64,000 bases of DNA from Flectonema sp. DT1601 (Eukaryota > Euglenozoa > Diplonemea > Diplonemida > Diplonemidae), in NCBI GenBank assembly GCA_964019425.1, contig OZ025792.1:1240001-1304000 (forward strand), in the 5' to 3' direction. The notes below the pieces were generated by a model. It was given only the letters and a program-made list of their open reading frames with translations. It was not told the origin of the DNA and made no database searches. Positions 1 to 12,495 of the stretch are shown here, piece by piece. How positions within the stretch are numbered: the stretch's first letter is position 1; each line of letters opens with the position of its first letter. Position numbers and translations under genes: made by a program.

Positions 1-589
1 AAATCACATGATTGCAGCTCCCACAACTGCTCCTTTTTTTTCTTTTTACATCAAACGTTAACCAAACCTGTTCTAAGAAAGCATAATATCCATAGCGACA
101 GGATGGAAAAGTAGAGCGCCTACCAAAGTGATACTTTGATATGAGCCAAACAGTTTTTTTCAATCTCAGCTGATTATTAAAGGAGGATGATTCGTAGGGG
201 GGCGCTGCAACCTGAAACCAAAATAATTAAAAAGAAATAATCACAAGACTCCGACATAGCTACTGAACAACATTTGGTTGAAAAGTTTCGATGGAGCTCA
301 TCCAATCCTCTAGAGCAGTCGCTAACAGTTAGGCTGATTAAGTTTCTTACAGCTGCGGATACTCACAGCTAAAGTAGAACTTGATCAAGCAACAGAAAGA
401 AAATTAACATTATAAAATAACTATCAAGATATACAGACAGAACTGGGGGCTAGGGAGTTAGAAAAGATTTACTGAAAAGAGTTAACCGCTTTCTAGTTAA
501 CACAAATAAATCAATTAAGGGCGGGACAGGTGTGTTGCAATGCACACAACACAATTAAATTGTGTTATTATTATTTTCTTAAAGCTTAT
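1..589. other. Left-edge intergenic sequence
   Basis: AT-rich sequence downstream of the first gene. I see no coding region, RNA gene or repeat in it. It may include the 3' UTR of the amidohydrolase-like gene and the upstream region of a gene lying outside the window. Confidence 0.4.
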
Positions 590-1741
590 TTATATCATTT
601 TATCTTCTGTTGGGCTCATAGAAAGTTGATCCATATCACGGAGAAGCTGTCGGCATAGTGCGCCTGTTCGAGTAAACTTAGGAGGTTTTGGCGGAGGAAG
701 TGCCTTTCGAAGAGCATGCACTTTATTATGACGTGCCTTCTTCAAACGAGCAGCAGCCTCCGACGGTGACATCACCGCACGCGGTTTGGGCGCCGCAGCA
801 CACGATGACGTTGCTGCCTGACTTTCGGTAAAATGTTTTTTAAACGTTGCTGGATAATGAAGTGGTATGTTGCTCATTGTTAAAGGTTTCTTACCGTAGA
901 CCGTTCGGTAGGTATTTGCGATCGCTTTTGCAAATTTATCAAAGAAAACCTGTTCAACTAACAACGCTCTCCTCACTGTCTTTGGTAATTCCAGTTGTAT
1001 GGCAGGTACTCCCAATAAAACTGATTGGTGTGCCATGGTGTGAAATCCTCTATTATTCCAACCTCGTAATTCAGGATCTCGTTCGACTACCATTTTTAAT
1101 TGTTTATAGCCGTACGTTCGTCTACCTTCAAGTGATTTTTGAATCTCATCACATATTGTCTTTTTAAGAAGTGTGACTTCTTTTTTTCTATCCTTCCAAA
1201 GTTCTTCCATTGCACCACAACCAACGTCAATTGCCAGATTGTCCTTTCGATCTACCTTACCGTGAATATCGATGTGTAGAAGGGGGATGCCGGTGCCTGC
1301 AAAAGTATCTTTCCATTTAATGAGTGTTTGGTGCCAATCACTTTTTTCAAGATCAGATGCTGTGAGGTAGTTAGGATCAAGATTATTCTGATCTTGTCGC
1401 TGAGCCGTGATGGAGTTCCATACCATGAAACTGCAGCTTCCCATTAACCATTCCATGTGAGATGCGAGGATTTGAGAAAGTCGAAGTGCTATTTCAGTTA
1501 CCCAGCGTTCTTTCCAATGGACGCGTTTTCGTTCTCCGAGATCGCCTCCTCGAAATAATTCCAATCCATGTGGAGCCGTTAACATTATTGGACCCTCAAT
1601 AACATGGACATACTGAGAATCTTTGTCGTAAAGCAGTGGGCGTTCATCTGCTGCAATTTGAGGCAGTGCGCAATTTTCAGACACTTTCTTCTCAGGCACC
1701 GCTCCAAATGACATCGCGGGAAGAGGAGGCGGGGGAGGCAT
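590..1741 (-). CDS. N-formylglutamate amidohydrolase-like enzyme
   Basis: A single-exon gene of 383 aa. The motif order fits the N-formylglutamate amidohydrolase (HutG/FGase, PF05013) family: an APHG box near residue 57, DIHGK near 158 and a QLELPKTVRR box near 250, the last typical of the family's substrate and metal site. Family members hydrolyse N-formyl or related amides with a bound metal, often at the end of histidine degradation, but the substrate here cannot be told. The N-terminus is a proline run and the C-terminal ~80 residues are basic and proline-rich, both outside the enzyme core. I start at the ATG at 1741; the codon two residues upstream is GTG. The next gene upstream ends about 220 bp away on the same strand. 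An esterase-like relative of the family is the main alternative. Confidence 0.7.
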   Translation of the reverse strand: MPPPPPLPAMSFGAVPEKKVSENCALPQIAADERPLLYDKDSQYVHVIEGPIMLTAPHGLELFRGGDLGERKRVHWKERWVTEIALRLSQILASHMEWLMGSCSFMVWNSITAQRQDQNNLDPNYLTASDLEKSDWHQTLIKWKDTFAGTGIPLLHIDIHGKVDRKDNLAIDVGCGAMEELWKDRKKEVTLLKKTICDEIQKSLEGRRTYGYKQLKMVVERDPELRGWNNRGFHTMAHQSVLLGVPAIQLELPKTVRRALLVEQVFFDKFAKAIANTYRTVYGKKPLTMSNIPLHYPATFKKHFTESQAATSSCAAAPKPRAVMSPSEAAARLKKARHNKVHALRKALPPPKPPKFTRTGALCRQLLRDMDQLSMSPTEDKMI

Positions 1742-1962
1742 ATTCACAGTGATCCTAACTAAATAAAATAACTATTTTTTAATTAAAAGAATAAAATAAA
1801 ATAACAAACAACAACAACACTCCCTCAAGACTATTCTGCCTATCACCTGCTGAGATAAATAATGTTAATAATTGCGATGAAAAAAAAATAATCAAAACGA
1901 ACAAAGAGAAGGTGAATAAAATGAGAGATTGGTGATGCTAACCAGAAGAGGAAACAAACACA

Positions 1963-2558
1963 TCATAAATTATCGATGAGCAACCCAAACAATGATAGTG
2001 ATCCACCGCAACCAAGTCGAGTGATATCAGGTGAAGTTAATTGAAAACCTTTTTGGAGAACATGAAAATAATTACCGTCGGTTGGTTCCATCGCTTCATC
2101 ATCGATGTCTAGTTTTATTAAGAAGGATTTCACAACCTTCTTCGTACGACTCCTTATTCTGTTTTTATTACTTTTTTTTTTCCAATTATTATAATAACCG
2201 TAGTTAGATGTAAGAAGACTACCCAATACCTATTTAAATGAACTCTTAACGATTCAAAGAACGCAGATGCCTCTTCTTCGGTTGGAACATCTGCATCAGT
2301 GTATCGCAACATCCAATACTCCGATGGGATGATGACTGACGCATTCTGCAACTCTTCATGTGGTAAGTCAGTACAGACGATGCTTATTGCTCTAAGTCCT
2401 TCTCCGAGTAAAACTAAGCTACTGTCAATAATACTTTTTAGCTTTGGTGTGTTTTCGTTGTCTATTAACTTTCGTTCTGTTGCAATCAATTTGATGACTG
2501 CTCTAGACAAGTTTGACATCATTACTTTATTATCGGAAGCTTTATGGTTTAGGGACAT
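1963..2558 (-). CDS. Unknown 174-aa protein, two exons
   Basis: Exons 2558..2230 and 2158..1963 joined across a 71-nt intron (donor GTATTG, acceptor AACAG) give 525 nt, 174 codons plus stop. Without splicing, the first exon runs into a low-complexity read-through, while the spliced frame continues smoothly (SLRVHLNR then IRSRTKK). The protein looks soluble and mostly helical, with no signal peptide, membrane span or motif I recognise. It lies between the RalGAP gene (stop 2860) and the amidohydrolase, on the same strand. A 29-nt T tract at 2737-2765 (A tract on the coding strand) sits about 180 bp upstream of its start. Function unknown. Confidence 0.6.
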
Positions 2559-2734
2559 TGTTGCAAGAGTCTACTTGAGGGGAAAAAAAAAAGGAGTTTG
2601 AGGAACTACGTCTAGTGGTTTCCGGTTTGCCACTAAATCCTTCTCCGATCATATGCAGGCTGTCATTCTCATGGTTTACTGTTTCGATAAAAAGAGAAAC
2701 ATGGTTAAGAAAAAAAAGTCCGTGAATAATAAAA

Positions 2735-2736
<2 letters not shown>

Positions 2737-2765
<29 letters not shown>
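2737..2765. repeat. Poly(T) tract, 29 nt
   Basis: An uninterrupted T run on the plus strand, so poly(A) on the coding strand, between the RalGAP 3' end and the start of the 174-aa gene. It belongs to a series of similar tracts across the window. Confidence 0.9.
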
Positions 2766-2859
2766 CACGACAAAAAAAGAGTCGAAAACGTTGTCAAAGA
2801 TAAATAAGCAGGTAGTATGTATAACACAGGTAGGTATACCCCCCGGATGGGTCTCCTGA

Positions 2860-5800
2860 TTACGTAGCCACCCTCGCTTGCCTTACGAACAGAGATAAGG
2901 CAGCTTGAGATAGGTTCTGATTATCAACGTCTCGTTTGAACATCGGAGTGATGTCAGAGATTTTTTCTTTTCGAGAAAGAGCAGATTGAAGTCGATGAGG
3001 GACAAGAACACATCTGCAAAAGCAACGAACCAAATGAGCTGCTTGAGCAGTAGGCAGACACATCCCATCAATGAGAGGTGCAGATGGAGGTAGCGGAACT
3101 CTTTGTGAAAGAGATATCCTCACTAAGTCACCACACGATCGAACTCGATTTACAATAATCCAAAACTGAACGTGTGGAGCAGAAATAATTGAAGGGTTGT
3201 AATTTTCTTCACCTTCACACCAAATAATTTGCAACGGATCAGCTGCTATCAATCGCCTTCGCTGTTCAATAGCAACCTCTTCTTCAGTCAGTCCAACGAG
3301 AGTAGTAACATGGTAAGCAATTTCTATAGTAGGCGATGCAAAGTAAAGCATTGTAGGATGAGCTTCTGGATCATACTCAAGACCTCCTGTGAATCCAACA
3401 TGAGAACTCAAATTAACATTCCATCCTAACGACTGTAAGAACTGATCGTATTGATTTGATGTACTACTTTCACCATTGCCAAGAATAGCTGATGCTGATG
3501 TCTGTCCAGGAAGTACGAAAACGATTGATATGGAGAGCAGGTCTCTGCTATTTAATTGATCGACGTCATACAGTTGTTGATGTAAAGACATTCTGTCTGT
3601 TTCTAAAGTATTTAAGATTCGTAATTCTTCTGGAAAAACAGCTGACTCGTTACTCAACACCATCCCAGTTGTTCTATAAGAAAGAAGTGGTCCGGTTGCT
3701 AAGAAATCTTTGCACTGAGAATGTGGCATTGGTGGTAGTTGCTGTTGTGTACGATCACCATCAACAATTGTTAAAGTATTATCTAACATATTTAATTGAA
3801 TATCAGTCATGGCATCTGGTTGGTCGTCAGCTGCTGTTTTTATTTTATTTTAAAACAAAAGAAGTACGAGGAGAACTAAATATTAAAAAGATGGGAAACA
3901 TACCAACACAATCCTTAAACTGTTCAGTCCAGTGAACTGGTGGTCCTGTTGAAGGCTCTGAGAGATAGCTGGGCATTAAGTCAGTCATTGCTTGTGAAAG
4001 TTTATTATTTAAATCACAACCAGAATTCAGACAACTTGACTCATGAAGAGCTTTAGTGCGACTTCGACCGATGAGAGCACCAGATTGGGAACGAGCTTGA
4101 CCATGACCAACACCAGCAGTGCTGTCAGGGACCATTGGAAATGATGATTTAACTCCGTTAATCCCAACACGTCTAAGTTCCCAACAATACCTTCCTGTCG
4201 TTGTTCTGCTTGTTAGGTAAACTGTTTTCGGATCATTTGGTAGTTCTGATAAAGTTATCAAAGCCTTACTATTCTGATTTAGATAAACATTCTCTCCACC
4301 AACTGCTTTGATATCTGGAGCTGCTTGAGATGATGTCGATGAATCTGTTGCTGCACAAACTGGGAAATTACGAAACAATCCAGTCAGGTGATCCATTGCT
4401 ACCTCAGCAGTACATCGAATACCTTCTATTGTCGCTAAGACTGTTTCATCAGTCAAATCGAGATTATACCACCACAAGTGTTCTTCAGATGATGACATAT
4501 ACTCATATGATCCATTGTGTAGTTGAACACTTGAAGCTATGCAAGGAATATCACAGTAACTCTTTGGAGTATCAGGAACCCAATAACTACGTCTCACTTT
4601 ACTCTGACAAGCATAACTCATACTGTCTGTTACCAAAAGTATTGTCGGGTTGTCAATGATGTCAGGTTTTGATAAAATAACTTCAGTCAAAGAATACAAA
4701 AGAGACTCAGTCACAGTGACGCTATGTCTAGTTGGAATGAAATGTCTCAAAGACACAATTAACGCGGTTGCTAGAAAAGAGCAAGCTTCACTTAAAACTG
4801 ACTCATGACTTATTTTCGTAGCATCAATAGAAAGTAAAACAGATTCAATTGCTGTCTGGGCGGACAATGCAATGTCTGTTGAGATATCCAAAATACATTG
4901 ACATAAAACTTGTAATATTTTACAACTGTCTAACGTAACAAGCGCAGCTACAGCAAGACCCTTAATTGCAGTTATTCGAGTCGCAACTGGTTGATTTTCA
5001 TAAGTTAAATCGATGAGAGTTTTCTTTATAATTTCCAGGATTTCTTCGTAAGTTTCTACTGTTGCATTGTGAGACTCATATTCATCTGGCCAAGTTATAG
5101 TATTCTTTCCCTGAGCTATAAGACCTGAGGCATAGGCTGCACACCATGTTAGGGTTGAGGCAGCAGCTGTTTTCACAGGGGTTTCTGAATCGATTTTTGA
5201 TCTTTTTGTGTTGCTCTGCGTCGGTGATTTTCCACGAAATTGCACATAATCTTTTATAGAAATAACCAATGGAGCTAAAAGTGAAATTGAATCCTCATGA
5301 TGATGTTCTAAGAAGTGTTGAGTATGACCGTAGTGAGTGACGTCGGAAACGCTAACAGGGTACAGTCGGTATAATATTACTCTGGTTACAGATTCTTCTC
5401 CTGGTGATAAGGCTCGTAGTATAAGAGTTTTTATTTTCGATAGTTGCTCTGAAGGAAGTTTTCCTCCATGTCGTAGAAGATCACACAGACTTCCCATCGC
5501 AATGGCTTTTGCGCTTATATTATAATCACACGTTGATCCAAGTTGATACTCTAGGTATCGAATCTGTACCTCCACCGCAAGGTGAGCCACAAGTGATGCA
5601 GAAACTGATGAGTTTTGTAATGAAATGGGTCTTTGAGTACTTGCAAGTAAATGACTCGGGGGATCCATTTGTGTTGGAGCTCCTCGTTTCCAAGGTTCTA
5701 TAACTCTGTGACTAGATGAACAAAACAATAAATCATTAATAACATCACTAACAGTGTGAGATATTGATATAAAATGAAGAGGATGAATTGCTCTTTCCAT

Positions 5801-7765
5801 TCCTGGAAATGTTAAACACTTAAGCAGTTTAATCCACAGAGAGATTATTTGTTCAACGGGAAGCTTTTCAATCCAAGTTTCTGGTGGAGCTGATATGTTT
5901 TTACGTTCTGATTCTGACTGTCTGTGTAACGACATAACAGTTTTATTATTTGAAGAGCTTAGATTAAAAGGAGTACTTATATCTAAAGGTACGTCACCAT
6001 CATCATGTGAATTCATACTCATATTCGCTGATCTTGATGATGACGGAAGCATCACTTGAAATACTTGATTACTTTGGATATAATCTTCAACAGGACTGTC
6101 ACTACTACTCATTGAGATGCTATTACCAAGTTGAGTAGCTGATAGTTTATTATTAAGGCTTACAACATCTCCAACAGGTGAATCAGATCTACGTCCTGGA
6201 GTCTGATCCACAACACTAGACCAGTCAAGAGCAGAGAGAGCTAAACAATTATAAGGTCTTGTCACAGCTGTTTCACTACAATGTCCGATTATCTGTCGGA
6301 GTATATTTCCAATTATAATCCTCCAGTGAAGTACCAAAGGACTCACTGCTTGAGCGACAACATCAGTGTGAGGAACAGTTTGAATCGATATTCTTTGAAA
6401 TGCCTGTGATGATGAAGTCCCTTTTCCTCTACTCATTCCTTGACCACATGTGTTTAAAACAGATGATAAGAATGTAGATAACGAATCCCATAAATCATTA
6501 CTTTGAACATTCGCTATTAATATTTGTGACCATAATGATCGTGAGACCATTTCAGCAGCTTGCTCGCATATTTGAATCCCTAAATCAGCTCCTTTATAAA
6601 CTGGAACCACAGCCTTGTCAATCCATAATCTGATTGACCGTTCGTCTTCTCCTTTATCTTGAAGACGAACAAATATATCACAAGCAACTTCAAACATTGC
6701 AAGTCTTGCTTGTACTGCTGACTGTTCCGGGATGGGTGTTTGTAAGTTTAAAAACACAGCTAATATTGATTCTAGAATACAATATTTTTGAGTAATACAC
6801 GTTTGATGTTTAGGAGCATGCACCCAAGATTGATAAATCTGAAGAGCTCTGTAACAAGGTAGCAAGTCATCAAAAGGAGAAGCCCTAAGAGCATGTCTAA
6901 ATATGTAATTTACTAAAAGGAAATCTTCTACGTCATCGAGAATGACTCCGCAACTAGTCTCGAGAGATAGAATAGGAAATAATAAACTATTCAAAACAAT
7001 ACTTGTCAGACCGGGAAAGATACCTTGAAATCCAATATTAGAAGTAGCGAATGATATTCCCCTGTGAACACAATGAGGAAATAGTATAGGAGCAAGGGTT
7101 GACTTGAATAACGACCATCTAAACTGAATTCTTTCATAGGAAGGGTTCCGTTCACGTGTACAACTCAGGAAATCAAAAACCTCAGTAAACGTTATCATTG
7201 TATCACGTTGAGCATTATCATCTTCTTTATAACCAACTTTTTTCGGAATGAATGAATGTCGTTTTTCTGTTAAAACTCTGACAGATGGAGGTAAGAATAA
7301 TCCTGGTTGTGGATCAGACATAAGCCTTAATGTATTCCAATCGAATACTGATAAAAGAAGACCCAAGCAATCACTACCAACAGCATCAATGTAAAGAAGT
7401 AGTAGTTTTAATCCTATCTTTCTAATTGAAAGATGATTCTCAATATGGAGGTAGCGCTCTACTTCATCTCCCAGATATTCTTGACACCAACCATCACGTA
7501 CCGAATCATGCATTACAACTAAGACTCGTCGTAACACTTCTATAACTGGAAGAGCCTGTTCTAAAGTCAAAACCTTTCCTAATTGCCCGACGTAACCTTG
7601 ATACAAATCAACTACGTTTTGAGCTCTTCTTCTATACATACTCGTTATGTCTTGTGAAGTGAATTCCTCTTCTACAACTCCAACTAGGAGTTTGAATCTG
7701 TCTTTTATTTTTCCAGATGCATCAAATATTTTTTTTTCACGAGATACCAATTTAGGATCCGACAT
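2860..7765 (-). CDS. RalGAP alpha-like GTPase-activating protein
   Basis: Exons 7765..3904 and 3833..2860, joined across a 70-nt GTATGT...ACAG intron in matching phase, give 1611 aa. The C-terminal ~250 residues read as a Rap/Ran-GAP domain (QFLQSLGW, then SSHVGFTGGL, IEIAYHVTTLVG, LQIIWCEG, then PLIDG). The asparagine in ILGNGESS, about residue 1407, sits where the catalytic Asn thumb of this GAP class lies, so activity is likely. The N-terminal helical part matches the layout of RALGAPA1/2: LSIRKIGLKLLLLYIDA, then ILFPHC, then a YQSWVHA segment. Those proteins act with a beta subunit on Ral/Rheb-like GTPases. A tuberin (TSC2)-like assignment is the alternative. I use the ATG at 7765 because the 20 residues before it derive from a G/C-rich low-complexity run. 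Confidence 0.8.
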
Positions 7766-8019
7766 GTTTAATGAAAGGCCACCACTCCTCCCCCCCCCCG
7801 CCGACCTGACTAAGGTGAAATACAATATAAACTTTAAGAGGTGATATACTGTGATAGTAGTTTTTGCTCCGGACCAGAAGATCTTTTTAAAACTGTTAGC
7901 CCTTACTAGTAACTAGCAAGCTAGTTGGCCTATAAAAAAAATAAAGGACGTTTTGGAAAAAAGACTCTTTTTTTAAGATAAGCAAGAACCTCTCCCTGCG
8001 AAGGCTGTTAAGTAAGTGA

Positions 8020-8812
8020 TTACAATAAAATTACCACTAAAGTTAAAATAACTGCAGAAATGTAGGAGATGACTCTGCTAGTAGCTGCATCGATATTTAA
8101 TTCCATCGGGTTGCAACGTCCTCGGAATGGACCAGCTGTTGCTTCAGACCAGTCTCCGACAACACCCCAATCACCGTAGGTGTTATCCGTTGGACAATGA
8201 AACTGTTTTACGATTAAATTTCAATTGTTGCTACATCAAAAGTAAATAATATTAAACACACACACACACCTCTAATTCCACTGGACATTTCCGTACTACT
8301 TCATAGCAAACGTCTTTGCAGACCTTTTGAGTGTGACCATGTACATTTATCGCTGGTATGTCAGCACATTTTCGAGGAAACATTATGCTGCATACCCAAC
8401 TGCGGTAGGCGTACTGGCAAGGAGTACAACTGAAATAGGGGTAGAAATCCCTGCAATTGAATCTCGATAACACTCGTTCAGCTGCTTCATAGTATTGTCG
8501 AGCCTTGGCGTCAAGTTCTTCAACAGAAGTATTTCTGGGTATTTGTGTCGTGTAATTCGCATTGCAACAGAACTTCGTATGATATTCATCAGATGATAAA
8601 TTAACAGTTTGATATTCTGTACCAAAATTAACATCTTGTGTTTGGTATGAAGCAGTGTCTTGAACACTATCCTGTTCACAATATGGTTCTACAGACCATT
8701 CTACAGAATCATTTCTCTTTATTACGGCATCTCCACTATGACAATAAGTTCCGTAATCTCCAACAGCTATATCACTAGTTGCCAGTAACAACAAACCGAT
8801 CCACCATTTCAT
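8020..8812 (-). CDS. Mid1/FAM155-like calcium-channel subunit
   Basis: Exons 8812..8270 and 8202..8020, joined across a 67-nt intron with a GTGTGT donor, give 241 aa. It begins with a signal peptide (MKWWIGLLLLATS) and ends in a hydrophobic segment with no basic cytosolic tail, resembling a GPI-anchor signal. The middle holds a cysteine-rich domain: CTPCQYAYRSWVCS, FPRKC, then KVCKDVCYEVVRKCPVELE, with splicing adding FHCP, a YGDWG segment and CNPM. This order matches fungal Mid1 and animal FAM155, the extracellular partners of Cch1/NALCN channels. Mid1 is over twice as long, so this is a minimal version. The splice restores the expected CPxxLxFxCP motif. A 5'UTR intron (8822..8959, donor GTACGT) is likely. 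Frizzled-type CRDs are the alternative. Confidence 0.75.
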
Positions 8813-8821
8813 GATGAATGG

Positions 8822-8959
8822 CTGGGAATGAATATAAGTTGATAAGACAGTCAGGGAAACCAATATAATCTCATATTAATGAACCTGAAAAGAATGGAAT
8901 GGAAAACATGTTACCAACTCAAGCACTATAACAACAATTGTAACACACTCAGAACGTAC
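8822..8959 (-). other. Probable 5'UTR intron of the Mid1-like gene
   Basis: A GTACGT donor at 8959 and a TTCCCAG acceptor ending at 8822 lie just upstream of the signal-peptide ATG. Removing the 138 nt would join a pyrimidine-rich leader to the start codon context. RNA data are absent, so this is inferred from splice signals alone. Confidence 0.45.
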
Positions 8960-10685
8960 CTTTCGGTGAGAGAAACAGAAGGGCAGGGGTCTCGAGGAGA
9001 TGGGGGAGGCAATTCAAGACTTCCAATTTAAAAAAAAAGGATCTCAACAACAGAAAGAAGCAAACAAACTAGCTAGGCGTGTTGCATTGCCACCTTAAGG
9101 AATCCTTTTTTTATTTATTATTCTTATTTTTTTTTTTTTTTTGTTATTTCTATTTTCATGTAGAACTTCTCAGCGCCACACGCGCATCAGTAATCTCATA
9201 TGGCTCACTTCCTCAGTCTGTAGCTTAACATTTATAAAAAATGTTGTTGCCAACCAGAACTAAAAAGGTCTGACCAGCCTGACAAAAACTAAAACCCCAC
9301 ACACAGTTGATATCACTATTCTGACTGAACGCGTCACCGAGTGCTTGCAAAAAAAAAAAAAAAAAGAAAAAAGAAAAAGAAAAAAAATTGAATAGGGCAA
9401 TGGTTTAAAAAGATGGGAAGGGTAAAAAGAAAAAGAAAAACATAACCTTTTATAACCAAGTTCTTGCAGATGTATTTTTTTTTAAATTTTTTTTTTATTG
9501 TGCTCAAAATGAAAAGAAGGATCGGGGGCAAACTTTCTTCCCTTGGTACGTGTTTCTCAGCCAGCGATTACATTCACGGGAGTGAGAAAGTAGCCGATTT
9601 AGAAGCTAAAAAAGTGCTTTAAATGAATAATTGTGAATGCCCCTAAAAAGTGACCCCTTCCTTTTTTTTCTCAGAAAAAACAAAAGTAGTGGAAAATTAC
9701 CACAGTGTGTGTGTTTGACCACACAGGACTCACAAATTAGAATAAAAAAATACGGGGAGGGGGAAAAAGAGCAGCCCATATGCAACTGACAGAAGAACTC
9801 GATACTAATATTTACCAAACACACAGCAGGGGTGCCCGACACCGTGCCAACAGTGCGGGGAAGTTAAGCGAGTTGTTGGGAAGTAGATAATTTCGTATGA
9901 TATCTTTCCAACTTAATCTGATTTCATCTGGAAGTCTTACTTCAACAAGCAGTCGTTTGCCGTTCCAGTAATACAAGCACTCCATTAAAAAAAAAATAAA
10001 AAAAAATATTTAAAAAGGAAAAAACAGGAAAGAAAGGGAGGAAAGTAGACAGGGCATATGCCGTACTTCAGTCAAGTCTGGAAGAACGTACTGAATCTCA
10101 TCTCAGAAAAACTACCAGTGATACAATAAATTATAAACCCGCACAACTTTCTCCTGCTAAAGACAACAAATACGACGTGTTGGTCTATTTCCCTCCTCCT
10201 CCTTATTTTCTTTTGAAAAACAAAATCAGATGATTTCCAAACGTCTTTACCATCCTTTGGCTGGAGGCTGGAACTTCTCGCGCGTTTTTTTCATAATAAT
10301 TTTTTTTAATTATAAATTTATTGTTGTTTTTTTTTTTTTTTTTTGCCAGCATAAAAACATAACAAAAAAAAAAAAAAAAAAATTTAAAAAAAAGCTAAAG
10401 CTAAATAAAAAGAGATCCACAACTTGCCGATCCTTGATACCCCCGTTTGTTTGCAAGATTGCGGATTCTTTCCGAAGACAAAATTCTTACACCGCTAAAA
10501 ACTTGCGATTCGCCGTACAAGCAGTAGAGTTCTTCGTCAACTTATTCCCTTTCTGCTGACTTTTTGCAACTAATATTCAAAATCTACACCAAGATAGATT
10601 AAAGCTCATCAAGAAAGTTCTGTTTTGTTATATTTAGAGGCTGATTTATACTTATATCTGTAGTCATAAAGAAAGTATTATATTG
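8960..10685. other. Gene-poor interval rich in homopolymers
   Basis: About 1.7 kb between the ArfGAP stop and the Mid1 leader. It holds T tracts at 9127-9142 and 10327-10344 and A tracts at 9349-9365 and 10364-10382, plus A/T-rich filler. The open frames here are translations of homopolymers or short chance frames. I recognise no gene, tRNA or transposon. Confidence 0.5.
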
Positions 10686-12021
10686 TCATACCTTAATCTT
10701 GCTTCCAAAGGTTTCGGATTTACCTCCAAGCCAGTCGCGGGCCTTGCTCATCTGTTTTGAGTTGTTTTTTTTTTTGATTATTATTTTGTAATATTAGTTT
10801 TTATGTTTTGTCAGAAAACTATTTTTTAAAAACAAACCTTCTCACCAGCAGTGTACAGGGCATCAGATACGTCGATTCCACCAGCATCTGGTTGAGGTGG
10901 GGCAGATCCAAATCCAGTGTAGTCAGGTCCCGCACTGCTCTTTACTGGAACCTGTGTGTGTGCGAAGTGTTATATTGATTGTGCTACTTCTTGTTTAGGT
11001 TTTAGAACAAATAAAGTTACAGAATACATACATGGCTGTAGCTTCTCACTTCTTCTTCTTCCTTTGCTTGACCAGCACCAGATCCAATACCGTAGAATCT
11101 TCCCTTGTTTGATGGTGCTTCGTAGGACTTCGCCAAGTTAGTTTCTTTGTTTTCGTAAGACTTCTTGTCCTCGTATGGTGATGACGGCTGTTGGGGTTTT
11201 ATTATAATATTTAATTTGGTTGAATTGTTGCAGTTTATCGTAGAACCTCGTAGATGAAAGATATAAAACAACAGAATAATACATACATCACATGAAGTCA
11301 AGTCAGTCTTGTTGATACTTGAGAGATCAACGGCTTCATCGAACTCCTCCTTCTTCTCAGGTAAGAAGTCTTTTGGGATGTCTGTTGACGCGCTGGCAAC
11401 CTTAACTGCTGAAGAGTCAATTTTCTTAGCTCCTCCAAGACCACCAGTCTTCTTCTTCTTTGACATCATCGGACGCTTTGGGGCACCAGCAGCACCGGAA
11501 GTTGGAGAAGACGAGTCGTTAGTCAGCATAACTGGAGAAGCATACGCACTTGGACTATCAGACTGTACTTGAGGTGATGAGGTACCAGTCTCACTGCAAC
11601 TTGGTGACTCCGCTTTTACAGTCTCCCATCCACTTCCCTTTCCCTTAACAAGCTTATCAAGTTGTTGCTTGTACTGCTTAGAAGCGGTTGTTGTGTATTT
11701 ATTCTTTACGTCATTGATACCGTGAGTCTTGAAAAACTTCCTCGCTTTTCCATTTCCGCCAAGTTGCATTCTGTAAGATTCTTCTATTTTCCAGGAGTCA
11801 AGAATAGCACTTCTTACAAAGGAAATGTGGACACCCATGTTTCTGTGAGTACCACTGCAGTCTTGGCAGATGAAGACTCCGAATGTTAGCGATACCCACG
11901 AAGGGTTCTTAGCTGGGCAATCAAAGCAAACCTTGTTCTCAGATAAGAGACGGAGGGATGCAACTTTCTCCTTCGCTTCTTCAGGAGTGGTTGCCTTTAC
12001 AATTTCATTCATGTCAGTCAT
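10686..12021 (-). CDS. ArfGAP of the Glo3/ARFGAP2-3 type
   Basis: Four exons (12021..11287, 11187..11032, 10951..10838, 10751..10686) give 356 aa with all phases agreeing. The N-terminus holds the ArfGAP zinc finger: [14 protein letters not shown], then [20 protein letters not shown], which carries the arginine finger, followed by [13 protein letters not shown]. The family stimulates GTP hydrolysis on Arf1 at Golgi/COPI membranes. The C-terminal half is Ser/Lys-rich and includes short repeated PY/KSYE-type segments, as in ARFGAP2/3 and Glo3; I see no clear ALPS or LIM domain. Introns are 99, 80 and 86 nt. The last coding exon ends KIKV with the stop lying inside a GTATGA sequence that also resembles a donor; splicing there would only change the last residue. 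Confidence 0.85.
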
Positions 12022-12459
12022 TTTTTTTTTTGGATGCTACCTTTAACATAATATGATTGATATTTAAGAAAGTGATTTATAAAAGATTTCAAGAATCAAC
12101 TCATCGAGTTCCGTATATCTACTTCACATGAAATCTGTGTAATTAGTTTTGATAAAACTGTCACTAAGGTTCCAAAGCCACTCCAAAAAAAAGAAAAACA
12201 GAAAAGAAATGCTAGCGTTAAGTGTGTCAGGGAGAGGGAGAAAAAAAAGAAAAAAGAAGAAAAAAAACACAATAAAACTACGACAGGAGTATACCGTTTG
12301 AAAAGAGCATCATTTTGACATGTATTGAATCATGATGACTGTATGTGTAGATCATTTATTCGAATATAAGAGGAGGTCTCATTTAAGAGATGTTTAAAAG
12401 TGTAGTAGAGAGGGATTTAAACTGTTTTCCTTTGTTTGTTGTTTTGTTTTTTTTTGTTT

Positions 12460-12495
<36 letters not shown>

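Noticed and set aside
2860-7765. Assignment to tuberin (TSC2)
   Set aside because: The Rap-GAP domain alone allows it, but the N-terminal segments and the PLIDG stretch after the GAP core fit RalGAP alpha better; not fully excluded.
10230-10559. Plus-strand 109-codon frame
   Set aside because: More than half is poly-Phe and poly-Lys from homopolymers; the rest has no recognisable motif, and all neighbours are on the other strand.
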